Source of the DNA: Phycisphaerae bacterium
Lineage (GTDB): Bacteria > Planctomycetota > Phycisphaerae > UBA1845
Direction: 5' to 3'
Assembly (NCBI GenBank): GCA_029260035.1
Contig: JAJDEA010000130.1
Span: 1 to 64,000, forward strand
Length of the DNA: 64,000 bases
The notes under the pieces are model-generated. The model saw only the letters and a program-made list of their open reading frames with translations, was not told the origin of the DNA and did not search any database. Numbering within the stretch: the stretch's first letter is position 1; every line of letters starts with the position of its first letter. Shown here one piece after another: positions 19,355 through 28,172 of the stretch. A program made the translations under genes and the position numbers.

Positions 19355-20812
19355 TTATCCTTCTTCTGTAGTCAACGGGGAGTCTTCCGTACAAGGTACC
19401 GCATCGCTCTCCGCTGCAACAATCGCTATGTCGCCATCCGCAGCATCCTCTGATTGACCCGCTTTTTCTTCAACAGGAGAATCCAAGCCAACCGAATTTG
19501 ATGCATCCGAATCGTCGGGCGACTCGGAGTCTTCCACCGCAGCGCCATCAGCCTGGGCTTCGCTGTTATCGGCTGCCGTAGACTCGTCGCCTTGACTACC
19601 GCCAGCTTCGCTTGTGACCCCCGCCGCCTTAGCCGCTTTGGCCGCCGCCTTTCTCGCTTCGTCTTCAACAGCTATGATCTTCGCTTGCTCACCAGCTACT
19701 CCGACAATCCGAGCAGCCAATCCCTCTTCCAACTCCATCTCCTGAACCAAAGGCCCAGCACCCACCTCTGCAATATCGGCCAACGAAATCAGCCCCATTG
19801 CCATCATCTTGTCAAGAAAAACAACTTCAAATCCATCGATACCGCGCAGGTTTTTCTCCATATCGTCAAGGCACTTATTGTGCTCAGCCGGCGTCGAAAT
19901 ATCGATATCCCAACCTGTGAGCTGGGCCGCAAGACGAACATTCTGCCCACGTTTGCCAATAGCCAATGAAAGTTGATCTTCTTCAACGATAACCGTAGCC
20001 CGGCCCATCTCGAAGCAAAGGAACACTTCGTGAACCTCTGCAGGCTTTAAGGCGTTGGTGATAAGAACCTGCGAAGATTCGTTCCACCGAACAATGTCTA
20101 TCTTCTCACCGCCAAGCTCATCAACGATATTTCGAATTCGGCTTCCCCGCACCCCAACACAAGCGCCGACAGCATCCACCTTGCTGTCAATCGAAGAAAC
20201 CGCCACTTTTGTACGGTAACCAGCCTCGCGAGCCAGCGCACGGATTTCAATAATCCGCTCGCCCACTTCCGGCACTTCCACTTCAAAGAGCTTGCGAATG
20301 TAGTCTGGATGCGTTTGTGTCAAAACGATCCGAACCATACTCTGCTCCTCACGAACGTTAAGGATCATGGCCCGAATGCGTTCGCCGGGATGATGCTGAT
20401 CACCTGGAATCAGTTCACTCCTCGGGAGGATCGCCTCGCCTCGACCGAGATTGACAATAATCGAACCACCCTCATATCGCGTAATCGTTCCGGTAATGAT
20501 CGTGCCAACACGCTCCGAGTACTCGTCAAAGATCGCACTGCGTTCGTCCTCACGAATTTTCTGGATCATCACCTGCTTGGCTGTTTGAGCCGCAATTCGA
20601 CCCAAGGTTTTCATGTCAATTGGTTCATCGTCCGCAGTCGCAACGATCTCGCCAGTCGCCCGGTCGATCCGAACAGTAACGTCTTCGGCCTCTTCAAACG
20701 CCTTGCGAGCGGCGGATGACATTGCCGCCTCAAGGTCAGCGAAAACACTTTCTTTCTGGATGTTCTTATCGCGACTAATCGAGTCAACAATTCGCAACAA
20801 ATCAGCGTTCAT
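19355..20812 (-). CDS. nusA: transcription termination/antitermination factor NusA
   Basis: A 485-residue NusA that binds RNA polymerase and nascent RNA and modulates pausing, termination and antitermination. Visible domains are the N-terminal polymerase-binding domain (1-125), an S1 domain (about 130-200) and paired KH domains (about 225-345, including VDAVGACVGVRGSRIRNIV and LAIGKRGQNVRLAAQLTGW). A helix-hairpin-like segment and an acidic Ala/Glu/Ser-rich tail follow. The ATG at 20812 has GAGGAAG about 11 bases upstream. No rimP precedes it; nusA is the first gene behind a consensus promoter and long leader. Confidence 0.97.
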   Translation of the reverse strand: MNADLLRIVDSISRDKNIQKESVFADLEAAMSSAARKAFEEAEDVTVRIDRATGEIVATADDEPIDMKTLGRIAAQTAKQVMIQKIREDERSAIFDEYSERVGTIITGTITRYEGGSIIVNLGRGEAILPRSELIPGDQHHPGERIRAMILNVREEQSMVRIVLTQTHPDYIRKLFEVEVPEVGERIIEIRALAREAGYRTKVAVSSIDSKVDAVGACVGVRGSRIRNIVDELGGEKIDIVRWNESSQVLITNALKPAEVHEVFLCFEMGRATVIVEEDQLSLAIGKRGQNVRLAAQLTGWDIDISTPAEHNKCLDDMEKNLRGIDGFEVVFLDKMMAMGLISLADIAEVGAGPLVQEMELEEGLAARIVGVAGEQAKIIAVEDEARKAAAKAAKAAGVTSEAGGSQGDESTAADNSEAQADGAAVEDSESPDDSDASNSVGLDSPVEEKAGQSEDAADGDIAIVAAESDAVPCTEDSPLTTEEG

Positions 20813-20905
20813 TTCTACCCAATCTTCCTCTTGGGGTCAGTCGTATTTTCTGCCTACACAATACTTCGAATCGAATTCAATAAATCAGCCACTTGCTGGC
20901 AAGCC

Positions 20906-20943
20906 AAAAAAAAACGCGGGCACCTGAATCGGAATCCCACGCG
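20906..20943 (-). terminator. terminator-like hairpin with nine-T run in the nusA leader
   Basis: On the minus strand CGCGTGGG pairs with CCCGCG (six pairs with one bulged T), directly followed by nine T residues. It lies about 95 bases before the nusA start and downstream of its promoter, the position of an attenuator or of the 3' end of a small RNA. Confidence 0.5.
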
Positions 20944-21050
20944 GAACACATACGGCGAGTTGACCAAAAGTTCTCAACTCATCGCCGTCTCCCGCATCAC
21001 GAGGACACCGACACCGGTCAGCCAGCTGGGACCGTAGCTGCACCGGTCAC

Positions 21051-21095
21051 CTAGCACGACTCGACGACTCCACTTGATCGATCAGCAATACTCAT
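21051..21095 (-). CDS. possible 14-residue leader peptide of nusA
   Basis: An ATG at 21095 with GAGAG seven bases upstream opens a frame reading MSIADRSSGVVESC. It ends just before the hairpins of the leader. The only support is its position and ribosome binding site; a chance frame is quite possible. Confidence 0.2.
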   Translation of the reverse strand: MSIADRSSGVVESC

Positions 21096-21246
21096 CGCTT
21101 TTCTCTCAACCCAAGTTCCCGGCTGAAAATAACTCACAACGCACAAAACACCCAACATTTGGGGCGTGCAACACCAGCACAAAACTACCAATAGCGAGCC
21201 TGCAAACCATCCTTGCCCGGTTTCGGCACTATTATGACGCAAGATG

Positions 21247-21274
21247 ATTATAAGACCGCCCAAAGACCTGTCAA
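21247..21274 (-). promoter_or_regulatory. consensus sigma70-type promoter of nusA
   Basis: TTGACA (21274-21269) and TATAAT (21252-21247), both perfect, are separated by 16 bases. Transcription would start near 21240 toward nusA. Confidence 0.75.
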
Positions 21275-21492
21275 TTGTTCGCCGAATTGGTGCTTGCCAC
21301 GCCTCAAGCCCGATAATGGAAGAGCCATTGGAAGAAGACCGTCGTGTTTCCGGCACATCGAAGCGGTTTCTTGATTAAGTTGTGTTGACCGGATACTCGG
21401 TTCTGCGAGAATTAAAAGGTAGCCTGTTGCGGCGAGGCTTTACATTTTAGCTTTATTTTGTTTCAGGTGACCGAAATTGGAGATCAATTGAA

Positions 21493-22014
21493 ATGGCGAC
21501 GAGAAACCATTTGCGTGCGGCGGTTTGGTTAGTGCTGTTAACGGCGTCGTCCGCGTTCATTCCAGGCTGTTCATTCGATATAGTTGCGACCGCCCCAGTT
21601 CCCGACGGTGATGACGAAGCACCAAGGCGTGTGACCGTTACGGTTCGTTTCAGGAATCTCGCCGTCTCGGAAGCCGTTGACGTAGGGCTATATGTTTCGA
21701 ACGAAGTTCTCGAAGAAATTCCCGAAGACCTCTTCAGTGACGAAAACCGAATCACCGCGAGCATCGGCGTTGCAGGAACAGGAATTATTGAGCCACTCGA
21801 TGGAGACGTGATCGAATTGGATTGCTCCGAAAATTTGGTGATCGGCATCGACGGCGGGTCGTTTCTCGACAACGAAACCGGCGAAGCGAGGGGGATGGGA
21901 ACCGTACGCTGGCTGCGAGAGGGACCATTGGCGCTTTGCGGAGGCGAGATCACGTTCGTTTACCTGCCTGACAGCGCGGGTTTTCGTACAACGGTCATTG
22001 TTGATGGGCGTTGA
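21493..22014 (+). CDS. small secreted lipoprotein of unknown function
   Basis: A 173-residue protein with a lipoprotein signal peptide: a hydrophobic run (about 9-21) ending in lipobox IPGC, with Cys26 as the lipidation site. The mature part looks like an all-beta, acidic domain; it has two later cysteines (about 118 and 151) that could form a disulphide. The ATG has GGAGA nine bases upstream. I recognise no family. It is the first of four genes in a row on the plus strand. Confidence 0.75.
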   Translation: MATRNHLRAAVWLVLLTASSAFIPGCSFDIVATAPVPDGDDEAPRRVTVTVRFRNLAVSEAVDVGLYVSNEVLEEIPEDLFSDENRITASIGVAGTGIIEPLDGDVIELDCSENLVIGIDGGSFLDNETGEARGMGTVRWLREGPLALCGGEITFVYLPDSAGFRTTVIVDGR

Positions 22015-22098
22015 CGTAGCACTTTCCAGAATTGACCGAATGAGGCGTCCCCCCGCCTTTGGTAAATCCATTTTAGATTCAACTTCGAGCAAACAAGA

Positions 22099-23475
22099 AT
22101 GAAGTCTCGAAAGCCCATCATTTGCGCATCGATTCTCCTGATGCTCCTGCCATTCTCGTCGCATGGGCCGAACACCGCATTCGGGGACAATAGTGCGTCA
22201 GTTGAATCACTCGACAAACTCATCTTACAATATTTTCTTAATGCCGACACGAAGCAGCGAAAGTTGCTTGCTCGGCAAATCGACGAAGCTGCGCGAGGCT
22301 CTATCGAGCAGGTCAGCAACGCGATTTCTCGTGCAACGCTTTGGCAGCAGCAGCGCCCTATTGAAAGCGACATCGTCATTGCGTCTCGCCACGGACGGAA
22401 GAAGAAGCGGATCCACTTCCGTCTGCCCACAGGCTATGATCCACGAAATGCCTATCCCGTCATTTTGACGATCTCTGGCAATCAAATTGATGCCAATAAA
22501 ATGTCATTGAAGGAGCCTGTCGCCATAATCAATCGCGTCATTGAATCGAGCGGCCAGCCATGGGTTCATGCTCGCGCTTCCTTGGATAGAGAGCCGACTT
22601 TCGCAAATTCAGGTGCATTGTGCGAGGACATGGGGAGGATTCTGGCTGCCATTCGGCGACGCATTCACACGGACGCAGATCGCTTTTTTCTGGTTGGAAA
22701 AGAGGAAGCAGGCGACGCTGCCTGGCTCATCGCCGTCGGCTGCCCTGACGCATTTGCCGGTGTCTTCGCGATCGACGCCTACCCGCCGATCCCCCATGCG
22801 GCTACGCTCTACCCGTTGCTTCTCGACCGCACGCCCAGCCTACAGGTCGTTTCGGCTTGGCATGGCAGCAATTCCGACTCGGGAAACGAACGGTCAGAAC
22901 TGATCGTGGCCTCGAATAACGCGTTAATCGAGCTGGCGAAAGACAAACGACTCCCGATCGTGGGCATCGATCTCAGCAGTGCCAATGGCTCGGCGAAACT
23001 TGCCACCGCTGTGTCAAAGATCATGGCATCGCGGAGAACTGAAATCAGCTCGACAGCGGCAAGGTTCTTTCGCTATAGAAGCCAAGGACATCTCGGCTGG
23101 GTTACGCAGGACGCTTCAATGGGTGAGCCTTGGACTGCGAATCAACTCGCCATCCTCCCGCCACCCGGCAAAGATGCCTCCGAATATGTCGCGAAGGTAT
23201 ATACGCGTTTGCTTTCCCACATAGAGGGCCGCATAGTTGCCCAAACCGTCGACGTTTCGACAAGAAAATGCTCTCGCATTACCATGGCTTTTGAGGAAAA
23301 TTCCATAAATTGGAGCAAGCCCGTTGAAATGAGAATCAATGGGGTGAAGCGGTTCGCAGGCATGATGAAACCAAGCATCCAAACGCTGCTCGCAACAGCG
23401 CAAAACAACTGGGATTTTCAGCGATTAACCTGGGCAACGCGATCGTTCTCCATTCGCGTGGACGGGCAAAACTAG
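22099..23475 (+). CDS. exported alpha/beta-hydrolase-like protein with degenerate nucleophile site
   Basis: A 458-residue protein with a Sec signal peptide (about 1-29, cleavage near AFG). From about 105 it follows the layout of phospholipase/carboxylesterase or PHB-depolymerase-like alpha/beta hydrolases: HFRLPTGYDPRNAYPVILTISG, an oxyanion-type strand, then DADRFFLVGKEEAGDAAW and FAGVFAID. At the nucleophile elbow, where GxSxG is expected, the sequence is G-K-E-E-A (200-204), so the serine is replaced by Glu202. It is therefore probably not an esterase; a binding or structural role is more likely. The C-terminal 100 residues are unassigned. Confidence 0.7.
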   Translation: MKSRKPIICASILLMLLPFSSHGPNTAFGDNSASVESLDKLILQYFLNADTKQRKLLARQIDEAARGSIEQVSNAISRATLWQQQRPIESDIVIASRHGRKKKRIHFRLPTGYDPRNAYPVILTISGNQIDANKMSLKEPVAIINRVIESSGQPWVHARASLDREPTFANSGALCEDMGRILAAIRRRIHTDADRFFLVGKEEAGDAAWLIAVGCPDAFAGVFAIDAYPPIPHAATLYPLLLDRTPSLQVVSAWHGSNSDSGNERSELIVASNNALIELAKDKRLPIVGIDLSSANGSAKLATAVSKIMASRRTEISSTAARFFRYRSQGHLGWVTQDASMGEPWTANQLAILPPPGKDASEYVAKVYTRLLSHIEGRIVAQTVDVSTRKCSRITMAFEENSINWSKPVEMRINGVKRFAGMMKPSIQTLLATAQNNWDFQRLTWATRSFSIRVDGQN

Positions 23476-23541
23476 ACGCGAACAGACATGCTTTGCGATC
23501 AAGGTTGTCTGCGGGTGTTGCAATCAATATAGTGAGTCACC

Positions 23542-25155
23542 ATGGCTGTACTTCGATACTTTGACGACTCCGACCAATTCCAGGTCAAGGCTCTTGATAC
23601 GGAGCGGTTCGTGGTCGGTCGAATACCAACCGCACATATCATTTTTGATGACGAATTAATATCTCGTGAGCACCTGGCTATTGAGATCGATCGAGACGGG
23701 CGGTTCCGTGCTCGCGATTTGGGAAGTCGTAACCGCACGTTCGTCAATGGCGAACAGGTTACGGAGACATTGCTGCAGGCTGGTGATGTAATCCGAGTCG
23801 GCGACCGGGTCTTGGAATTCGTCGACGATTCCGATTCGAAAGACAAGATTGATAGTGAGTTCCTCACGCCAGACAAGACAGAACCTCCCAATTGCGACTG
23901 GGTCAAGACCAAGGCACCGGTATCATTGACAATGCAGCAGGTAGCCCAACTTTCGCGACTTTATGGCGATCAACCGCTGACGGTTCGTGCAGAAGACATC
24001 GCTGCGTCTGCGTTAGGCCAAATCATCCTGGATACGCAGGCGGATCGCGGATTGATTGCGCTTCGCGGCGAAAGCAAGACCGAGCTTCGCCCGCTGGTTC
24101 ATCGTGGCCTTGCCCGACCCAAAGGGGCGTCTCTGGCGCCGGTAAGCCAATCGTTCATGTTCGCGCCAATCCTACAGTCCGTTGCAGGACGGTATCCGCA
24201 AACTGCATCACAGGTGAATGCGAAGCTGGGATATGCAAGTGTCGGACTCGTGGCACCTTTAAAATATCGCAATGACATTGTTGGCGCAGTTTACGTTGAT
24301 AGGCCTTATGGCAAGAAACCCTTCACCGCTGCGCAACTTCAATATCTGTCAGCCGCGGGCGCACAGGTCGGAGCACTGATTGGAGATGCATCGCGAAAGC
24401 TTATCTCAAATTCGGTTCGCGAAGGCGCTGCCTGGATAGCCACGCTGCGACGCCTTCACGAAGCGATGTCAGCACCAGTCGAGTCGACCGATTCGTTCAA
24501 CGCAGCCATGAAGCACTACCCCGGCCGAGTTCGATGCGGCGACTTCACGGATGTCATCCAATTGGATGAACAGCGATGCGGCGTGGTGACTATCGACGGT
24601 GGCGGACATGGCGTTACCGGAATCGTTCAGGCAGGAGCAATTCGATCAGCCATAAGCACAACGGTTGCCGTATCCGAAGATGCCCTGATGGACCCCGCGT
24701 CGGTATTCAATGAGCTAAATCGGTCCATCGCCCAGGCGGGCACACGGCAGGTACTACCATGCACATATATTGGCATCGACATGGCATCGGGCAAGCTGGT
24801 TTACATTAACGCAGGCGGCATGCCTCCGCTGCTCATGGTAGCGCCAGGACGATTGGTAACACTGGACGAGCCTTCACTCGTTTTGGGGGTTGATCCTGAT
24901 TATGTATACGCAGCTACACGCGTCGATTTGCCCGAAAAATTTCGTATTGTGTGCCACACGGATGGCCTGGTTGAAGCATCGAGCGTTGGCGGAGAGCCAC
25001 TCGGCGAAGAGCGACTTCATGAGGCGCTTTTGGACAACGATGCGTTTCAATCCGTCTCAGATATTGTCGCGAAGGCCGACCAAACGTGGACGAACCACTT
25101 GGGCGGAAGTCAACCTGACGATGATGCGCTGCTCGTTGTGGTAAGCCACGGCTAA
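23542..25155 (+). CDS. FHA-GAF-PP2C (SpoIIE-type) signalling phosphatase
   Basis: A 537-residue cytoplasmic protein with three domains: FHA (about 20-95; GR at 26-27, SREH at 41-44, NG at 69-70), which binds phosphothreonine; GAF-like (about 140-285), a possible ligand sensor; and PP2C/SpoIIE phosphatase (about 320-537). Metal-binding aspartates remain in GDFTDV, IDGGGHG, HTDGLVEA and DDDALL, so catalysis should be possible. Such proteins dephosphorylate anti-anti-sigma factors or kinase targets in partner-switching systems. No RsbV- or RsbW-like gene is visible here. A GspE/PilB-like ATPase gene follows after 105 bases on the same strand. Confidence 0.9.
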   Translation: MAVLRYFDDSDQFQVKALDTERFVVGRIPTAHIIFDDELISREHLAIEIDRDGRFRARDLGSRNRTFVNGEQVTETLLQAGDVIRVGDRVLEFVDDSDSKDKIDSEFLTPDKTEPPNCDWVKTKAPVSLTMQQVAQLSRLYGDQPLTVRAEDIAASALGQIILDTQADRGLIALRGESKTELRPLVHRGLARPKGASLAPVSQSFMFAPILQSVAGRYPQTASQVNAKLGYASVGLVAPLKYRNDIVGAVYVDRPYGKKPFTAAQLQYLSAAGAQVGALIGDASRKLISNSVREGAAWIATLRRLHEAMSAPVESTDSFNAAMKHYPGRVRCGDFTDVIQLDEQRCGVVTIDGGGHGVTGIVQAGAIRSAISTTVAVSEDALMDPASVFNELNRSIAQAGTRQVLPCTYIGIDMASGKLVYINAGGMPPLLMVAPGRLVTLDEPSLVLGVDPDYVYAATRVDLPEKFRIVCHTDGLVEASSVGGEPLGEERLHEALLDNDAFQSVSDIVAKADQTWTNHLGGSQPDDDALLVVVSHG

Positions 25156-25260
25156 CCCGGCAACGATTCGGAACAGAATTACAGCCTGAAGAGTTATACT
25201 GAGCGAACGGTTTTCCAATACCGCGGAACTACCAAAGCTGCATTAGCTGGACAGATAGTC

Positions 25261-26943
25261 ATGATCGCCGCAGAAGCCGCTGAACATCGAATCGTTTCCA
25301 AGCTGCTCAGTGAAGAGACCGTGACGCTTGTCGCCTTATCGACGCTTCGGCGCGAAGCGGAGTTAGCTGGCCTTCCACTGACCGAGATACTGCTGGAACG
25401 CGATCTTATCAGCGATGCGGACACTGCGCAGATTTTCGCAGACCTAGCTGGATTGCGATTCCTGGACCTCTCTCGAAGAAATCCATCCCATGCCTGGGCG
25501 CTTACGCTTCCGGAAAACATCGCGCGACGCAAGCATTGCCTGCTCTTCGGTGAGGTATCGGGACAACTCGTGGCTGCGATTGCGGATTCCGTTGACCCGA
25601 GCGTTCAAGCTGCCGTCACTTCGCGATTCGAAAGGCCCGTTCAATTTGTCGTCAGTCCGCGATATCAAATCACGGAAGCGATTAACGACATCTATGGCTC
25701 GGCGCGACAAAAGGGCGCCAGACTCCGGTCGCTTCCGCCCGTTTCTCAATCCGTCGAAACAACGTCCGACACGGGCCTGAATATGATCGAGCAGTTCGAC
25801 AGCATCATCGATGAAGCTGTTGATCGAAGGGCCAGCGACATTCACCTGGAGCAGGAAGATGATCGAATGCGCGTCCGCCTTCGTATCGACGGTCGACTCA
25901 TCGAAGTACGAGCATATCCGCCCGAAACGGCAGCACCTTTACTTTCGCGAGTCAAAGTTCTCGCCACGATGGACATCACCGAACGACGCCAACCCCAGGA
26001 CGGTCGATTCAGCCATCGAAGTTTCGATCAGGAAATTGACGTACGAGTGGCGGTGATTCCAACTGACCGGGGTGAACGGGCGACGCTTCGACTCTTGAGC
26101 CAGGATCGCTCGCGCCTCACGCTCGAACACTTGGGCATGGGTACTGAGATTCGTCAAGCCTTTGAGAGGCTGATCCATAGGCCTCATGGCATTATTCTTC
26201 TCACCGGGCCAACAGGAAGTGGCAAGTCAACGACACTATATGCGGCATTGCAATGTATTAACAGCGTCGATAAGCATATCATCACAATCGAAGACCCTGT
26301 CGAATACCACATGGGCGGCATTAATCAGGTGGCGGTGGATGCTGAGTTCGGCGTCTCCTTTGCCGTCGCGCTGCGCAGTATTCTTCGTCATGACCCGGAT
26401 GTGATTATGGTTGGCGAAATCCGCGATGAAGAAACCGCCCACCTCGCACTCGAAGCGTCGCTCACGGGGCACCTTGTATTTGCGACGTTGCATACCAATT
26501 CAGCCGTCGGAGCGGTTACCAGGCTGCTCGACATGGGTTCGGAACCCTATCTTGTAGCCAGCGCGCTCATCGGGGTTATGGCTCAACGGCTCGTGCGAAA
26601 AATCTGCATCAACTGTAGAAGGCCTTACGAGCCAAACGAAACGGAACGGCGAATCATGGGCATCCCGCCGGATCGAACGGGTGCTGAGTTGTTTCGAGGG
26701 GCTGGCTGTTCGCGATGTCTGCGGAGCGGATACTACGATCGTGTAGGCGTTTACGAGTATGTTCCGTTTGACTCCAGCCTGTCACAACTCGTGATGCAAA
26801 AAGCTGCGACGGAGGATATGGAAGCCCACGCCACCGAACATGGTGCAATCACACTCCGCGACGACGCCTACGGAAAAGTGCGAGAAGGGCTGACCACCCT
26901 GGAAGAGGCGCTCCGCGTCACAAGACTTGAAGGTATCGTGTAG
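25261..26943 (+). CDS. GspE/PilB-type secretion or pilus assembly ATPase
   Basis: A 560-residue ATPase of the type II secretion/type IV pilus extension family. An MshEN-like N-terminal domain (about 1-150) precedes the motor, which has Walker A GPTGSGKST (316-324), the Asp box (VEYHMGGINQVAV), Walker B (DPDVIMVGEIRD) and the His box (TGHLVFATLHTN). The zinc-binding pairs C449-x2-C452 and C483-x2-C486 mark GspE/PilB rather than PilT. It energises assembly of a pseudopilus or pilus at the inner membrane. No gspF, gspG or other partner is next to it. Confidence 0.93.
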   Translation: MIAAEAAEHRIVSKLLSEETVTLVALSTLRREAELAGLPLTEILLERDLISDADTAQIFADLAGLRFLDLSRRNPSHAWALTLPENIARRKHCLLFGEVSGQLVAAIADSVDPSVQAAVTSRFERPVQFVVSPRYQITEAINDIYGSARQKGARLRSLPPVSQSVETTSDTGLNMIEQFDSIIDEAVDRRASDIHLEQEDDRMRVRLRIDGRLIEVRAYPPETAAPLLSRVKVLATMDITERRQPQDGRFSHRSFDQEIDVRVAVIPTDRGERATLRLLSQDRSRLTLEHLGMGTEIRQAFERLIHRPHGIILLTGPTGSGKSTTLYAALQCINSVDKHIITIEDPVEYHMGGINQVAVDAEFGVSFAVALRSILRHDPDVIMVGEIRDEETAHLALEASLTGHLVFATLHTNSAVGAVTRLLDMGSEPYLVASALIGVMAQRLVRKICINCRRPYEPNETERRIMGIPPDRTGAELFRGAGCSRCLRSGYYDRVGVYEYVPFDSSLSQLVMQKAATEDMEAHATEHGAITLRDDAYGKVREGLTTLEEALRVTRLEGIV

Positions 26944-27140
26944 GCGAAGCGAAGCCGATTCGCTTTGGCCGTGCGGTAGTCGTTCGATTTGCTGGGGCAC
27001 TGCCCGCTCGATTTGCTTCAACACTGGCCTGATATGATCCTGCAAAGGAAAATCGCGATCAAATATCGCGAACTTTCGCGCATCCATCGCCTGAAGGCTG
27101 GGGTCGTTCAAAAAAAAATAAAATTGTGGGTATTGGGGGG

Positions 27141-27169
27141 TTGCACAGTACACCTTCACTGGGCATATT
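27141..27169 (+). promoter_or_regulatory. candidate promoter for the DUF47-PiT pair
   Basis: TTGCAC (27141-27146) and CATATT (27164-27169) are separated by 17 bases; RNA would start near 27176, about 43 bases before the start codon. No PhoB box is recognised. Upstream, TCGCGA arms near 27056-27075 form an inverted repeat of unknown role. Confidence 0.35.
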
Positions 27170-27218
27170 GCTCGCGCTTGGCACGGAACAAGAACGAGTT
27201 GCCACGGAGATTAGGCCT

Positions 27219-27890
27219 ATGTCAGACATCAAAGAGTTGTTTCGCGAGTCGCCATTCGAGCCTCTTCGCTACCATATGAAATCCGTAATGGACTGCGTCA
27301 AACTCGTCCATCCCATGTTTGAAGCGGTGAGGGATGGTGCGCACGATAAAATGCAGGAACTCGCCAAGAAAACGTTCAAGGCGGAACATCAGGCGGACCT
27401 CATTAAGGACGAGATTCGCCAGACCATTCCGAAGCGTTTCTTTCTGCCCGTGTATCGCGGGGATTTGCTGGGATACGTCAAGCTGCAGGACGACATGGCG
27501 GACTCCGTTGAAGACCTTGCGGTCCTTCTTACGATCAAGAAATTATCGTTACCTGCACCGCTGGTCGATTCGGTTTTTGCCTATCTCGACAAGGTGCAGG
27601 AAGTTTGCGACAAGGCATTGGCCATCACAAACTACCTTCCCACGCTCGTCCAAGGTGACATGGCTGGGACGGAAGCGGAACACGCACTCGAAATGGTCGC
27701 GAACCTGGAAAAAGGCGAGTGGGAAGCTGACCGCCTTCAATACACGTTGTCTCAGTTGCTTTTTTCACATGAAGACCACATGAAACCTACGGACCTGTTC
27801 CTTTGGTTCCGCATTTTCGGCGAACTCGGCCAACTTGCCAACCATGCAGAAAAAACCGGCGATCGACTGCGTCGAATGCTGTCAACGTAA
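27219..27890 (+). CDS. DUF47 / PhoU-like phosphate transport accessory protein
   Basis: A 223-residue PhoU-like helical protein of the DUF47 (TIGR00153) family, usually encoded beside PiT transporters, as here. It opens MSDIKELFRESPFEPLRYHMK; the repeated E/DxxxD-type acidic helices (KAEHQADLIKDEIRQ and DDMADSVEDLA) would bind metal. It is thought to control the adjacent low-affinity phosphate transporter. I chose ATG 27219 over the longer open frame (27126), since CGGAGA lies just upstream and the family starts there. Confidence 0.93.
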   Translation: MSDIKELFRESPFEPLRYHMKSVMDCVKLVHPMFEAVRDGAHDKMQELAKKTFKAEHQADLIKDEIRQTIPKRFFLPVYRGDLLGYVKLQDDMADSVEDLAVLLTIKKLSLPAPLVDSVFAYLDKVQEVCDKALAITNYLPTLVQGDMAGTEAEHALEMVANLEKGEWEADRLQYTLSQLLFSHEDHMKPTDLFLWFRIFGELGQLANHAEKTGDRLRRMLST

Positions 27891-27904
27891 TGTCTTAAAC
27901 TGGC

Positions 27905-27929
27905 GGGAGATGCGGCGCGCTCTCCCTTT
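27905..27929 (+). terminator. weak hairpin after the DUF47 gene
   Basis: GGGAGA (27905-27910) and TCTCCC (27921-27926) form a six-base stem around a GC-rich loop, followed by only three T residues. It may reduce read-through into the PiT gene 240 bases away. Confidence 0.35.
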
Positions 27930-28172
27930 GCCATCGAAATAGCTCAACCAATGAGGCTGGCCAAGAACTATTTTCATGCATGCCAAACAAGGGCAGAGTT
28001 CGGATTTGACACATCCTGCTCGTTCAGAAACTTCCTATTGACCATTTTCTACTTTGGCTTAGGTGAAACAAACATCGTGTGCAGGTTCTTTCTTTCTGGA
28101 TCCGCCCAAGAACGGTTCTTTTTCGATAGATCGTCTCGAAAAATCGAGGCACCATTAACGAGAATTTCATAG

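Larger units (their letters stand above)
20813..21492 (-). other. nusA leader region and divergent upstream DNA
   Basis: About 430 bases of this stretch should be transcribed as the nusA leader, from near 21240 to 20813. It contains at least three inverted repeats: 21013-21047 (ACCGGT and CAGCT arms), 20953-20987 (arms near CGGCGAGTTGA) and the terminator-like hairpin at 20906-20943. A 14-codon open frame with a GAGAG site lies at 21051-21095. I match none of it to a known riboswitch, 6S, RNase P, tmRNA or SRP RNA. The right-hand part, 21275-21492, must carry the promoter of the plus-strand lipoprotein gene; TTGACC near 21386 is a weak candidate. Confidence 0.5.

Noticed and set aside
20906..21060. 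Possible tRNA, 6S, RNase P, tmRNA or SRP RNA in the nusA leader
   Set aside because: None of the conserved signature sequences of these RNAs is present, and no cloverleaf can be drawn.
21051..21356. A 101-codon minus-strand frame upstream of nusA
   Set aside because: It runs straight through the nusA promoter and leader, with Cys/Trp-rich, non-protein-like composition. Only its last 14 codons, with their own start site, were kept as a weak leader-peptide candidate.
26944..27218. Hairpins near 26948 (AAGCGAA/TTCGCTT) and 27056 (TCGCGA arms) as terminators or REP elements
   Set aside because: The first has no T-run and the second is only a short self-complementary pair; I see no second copy in the window.
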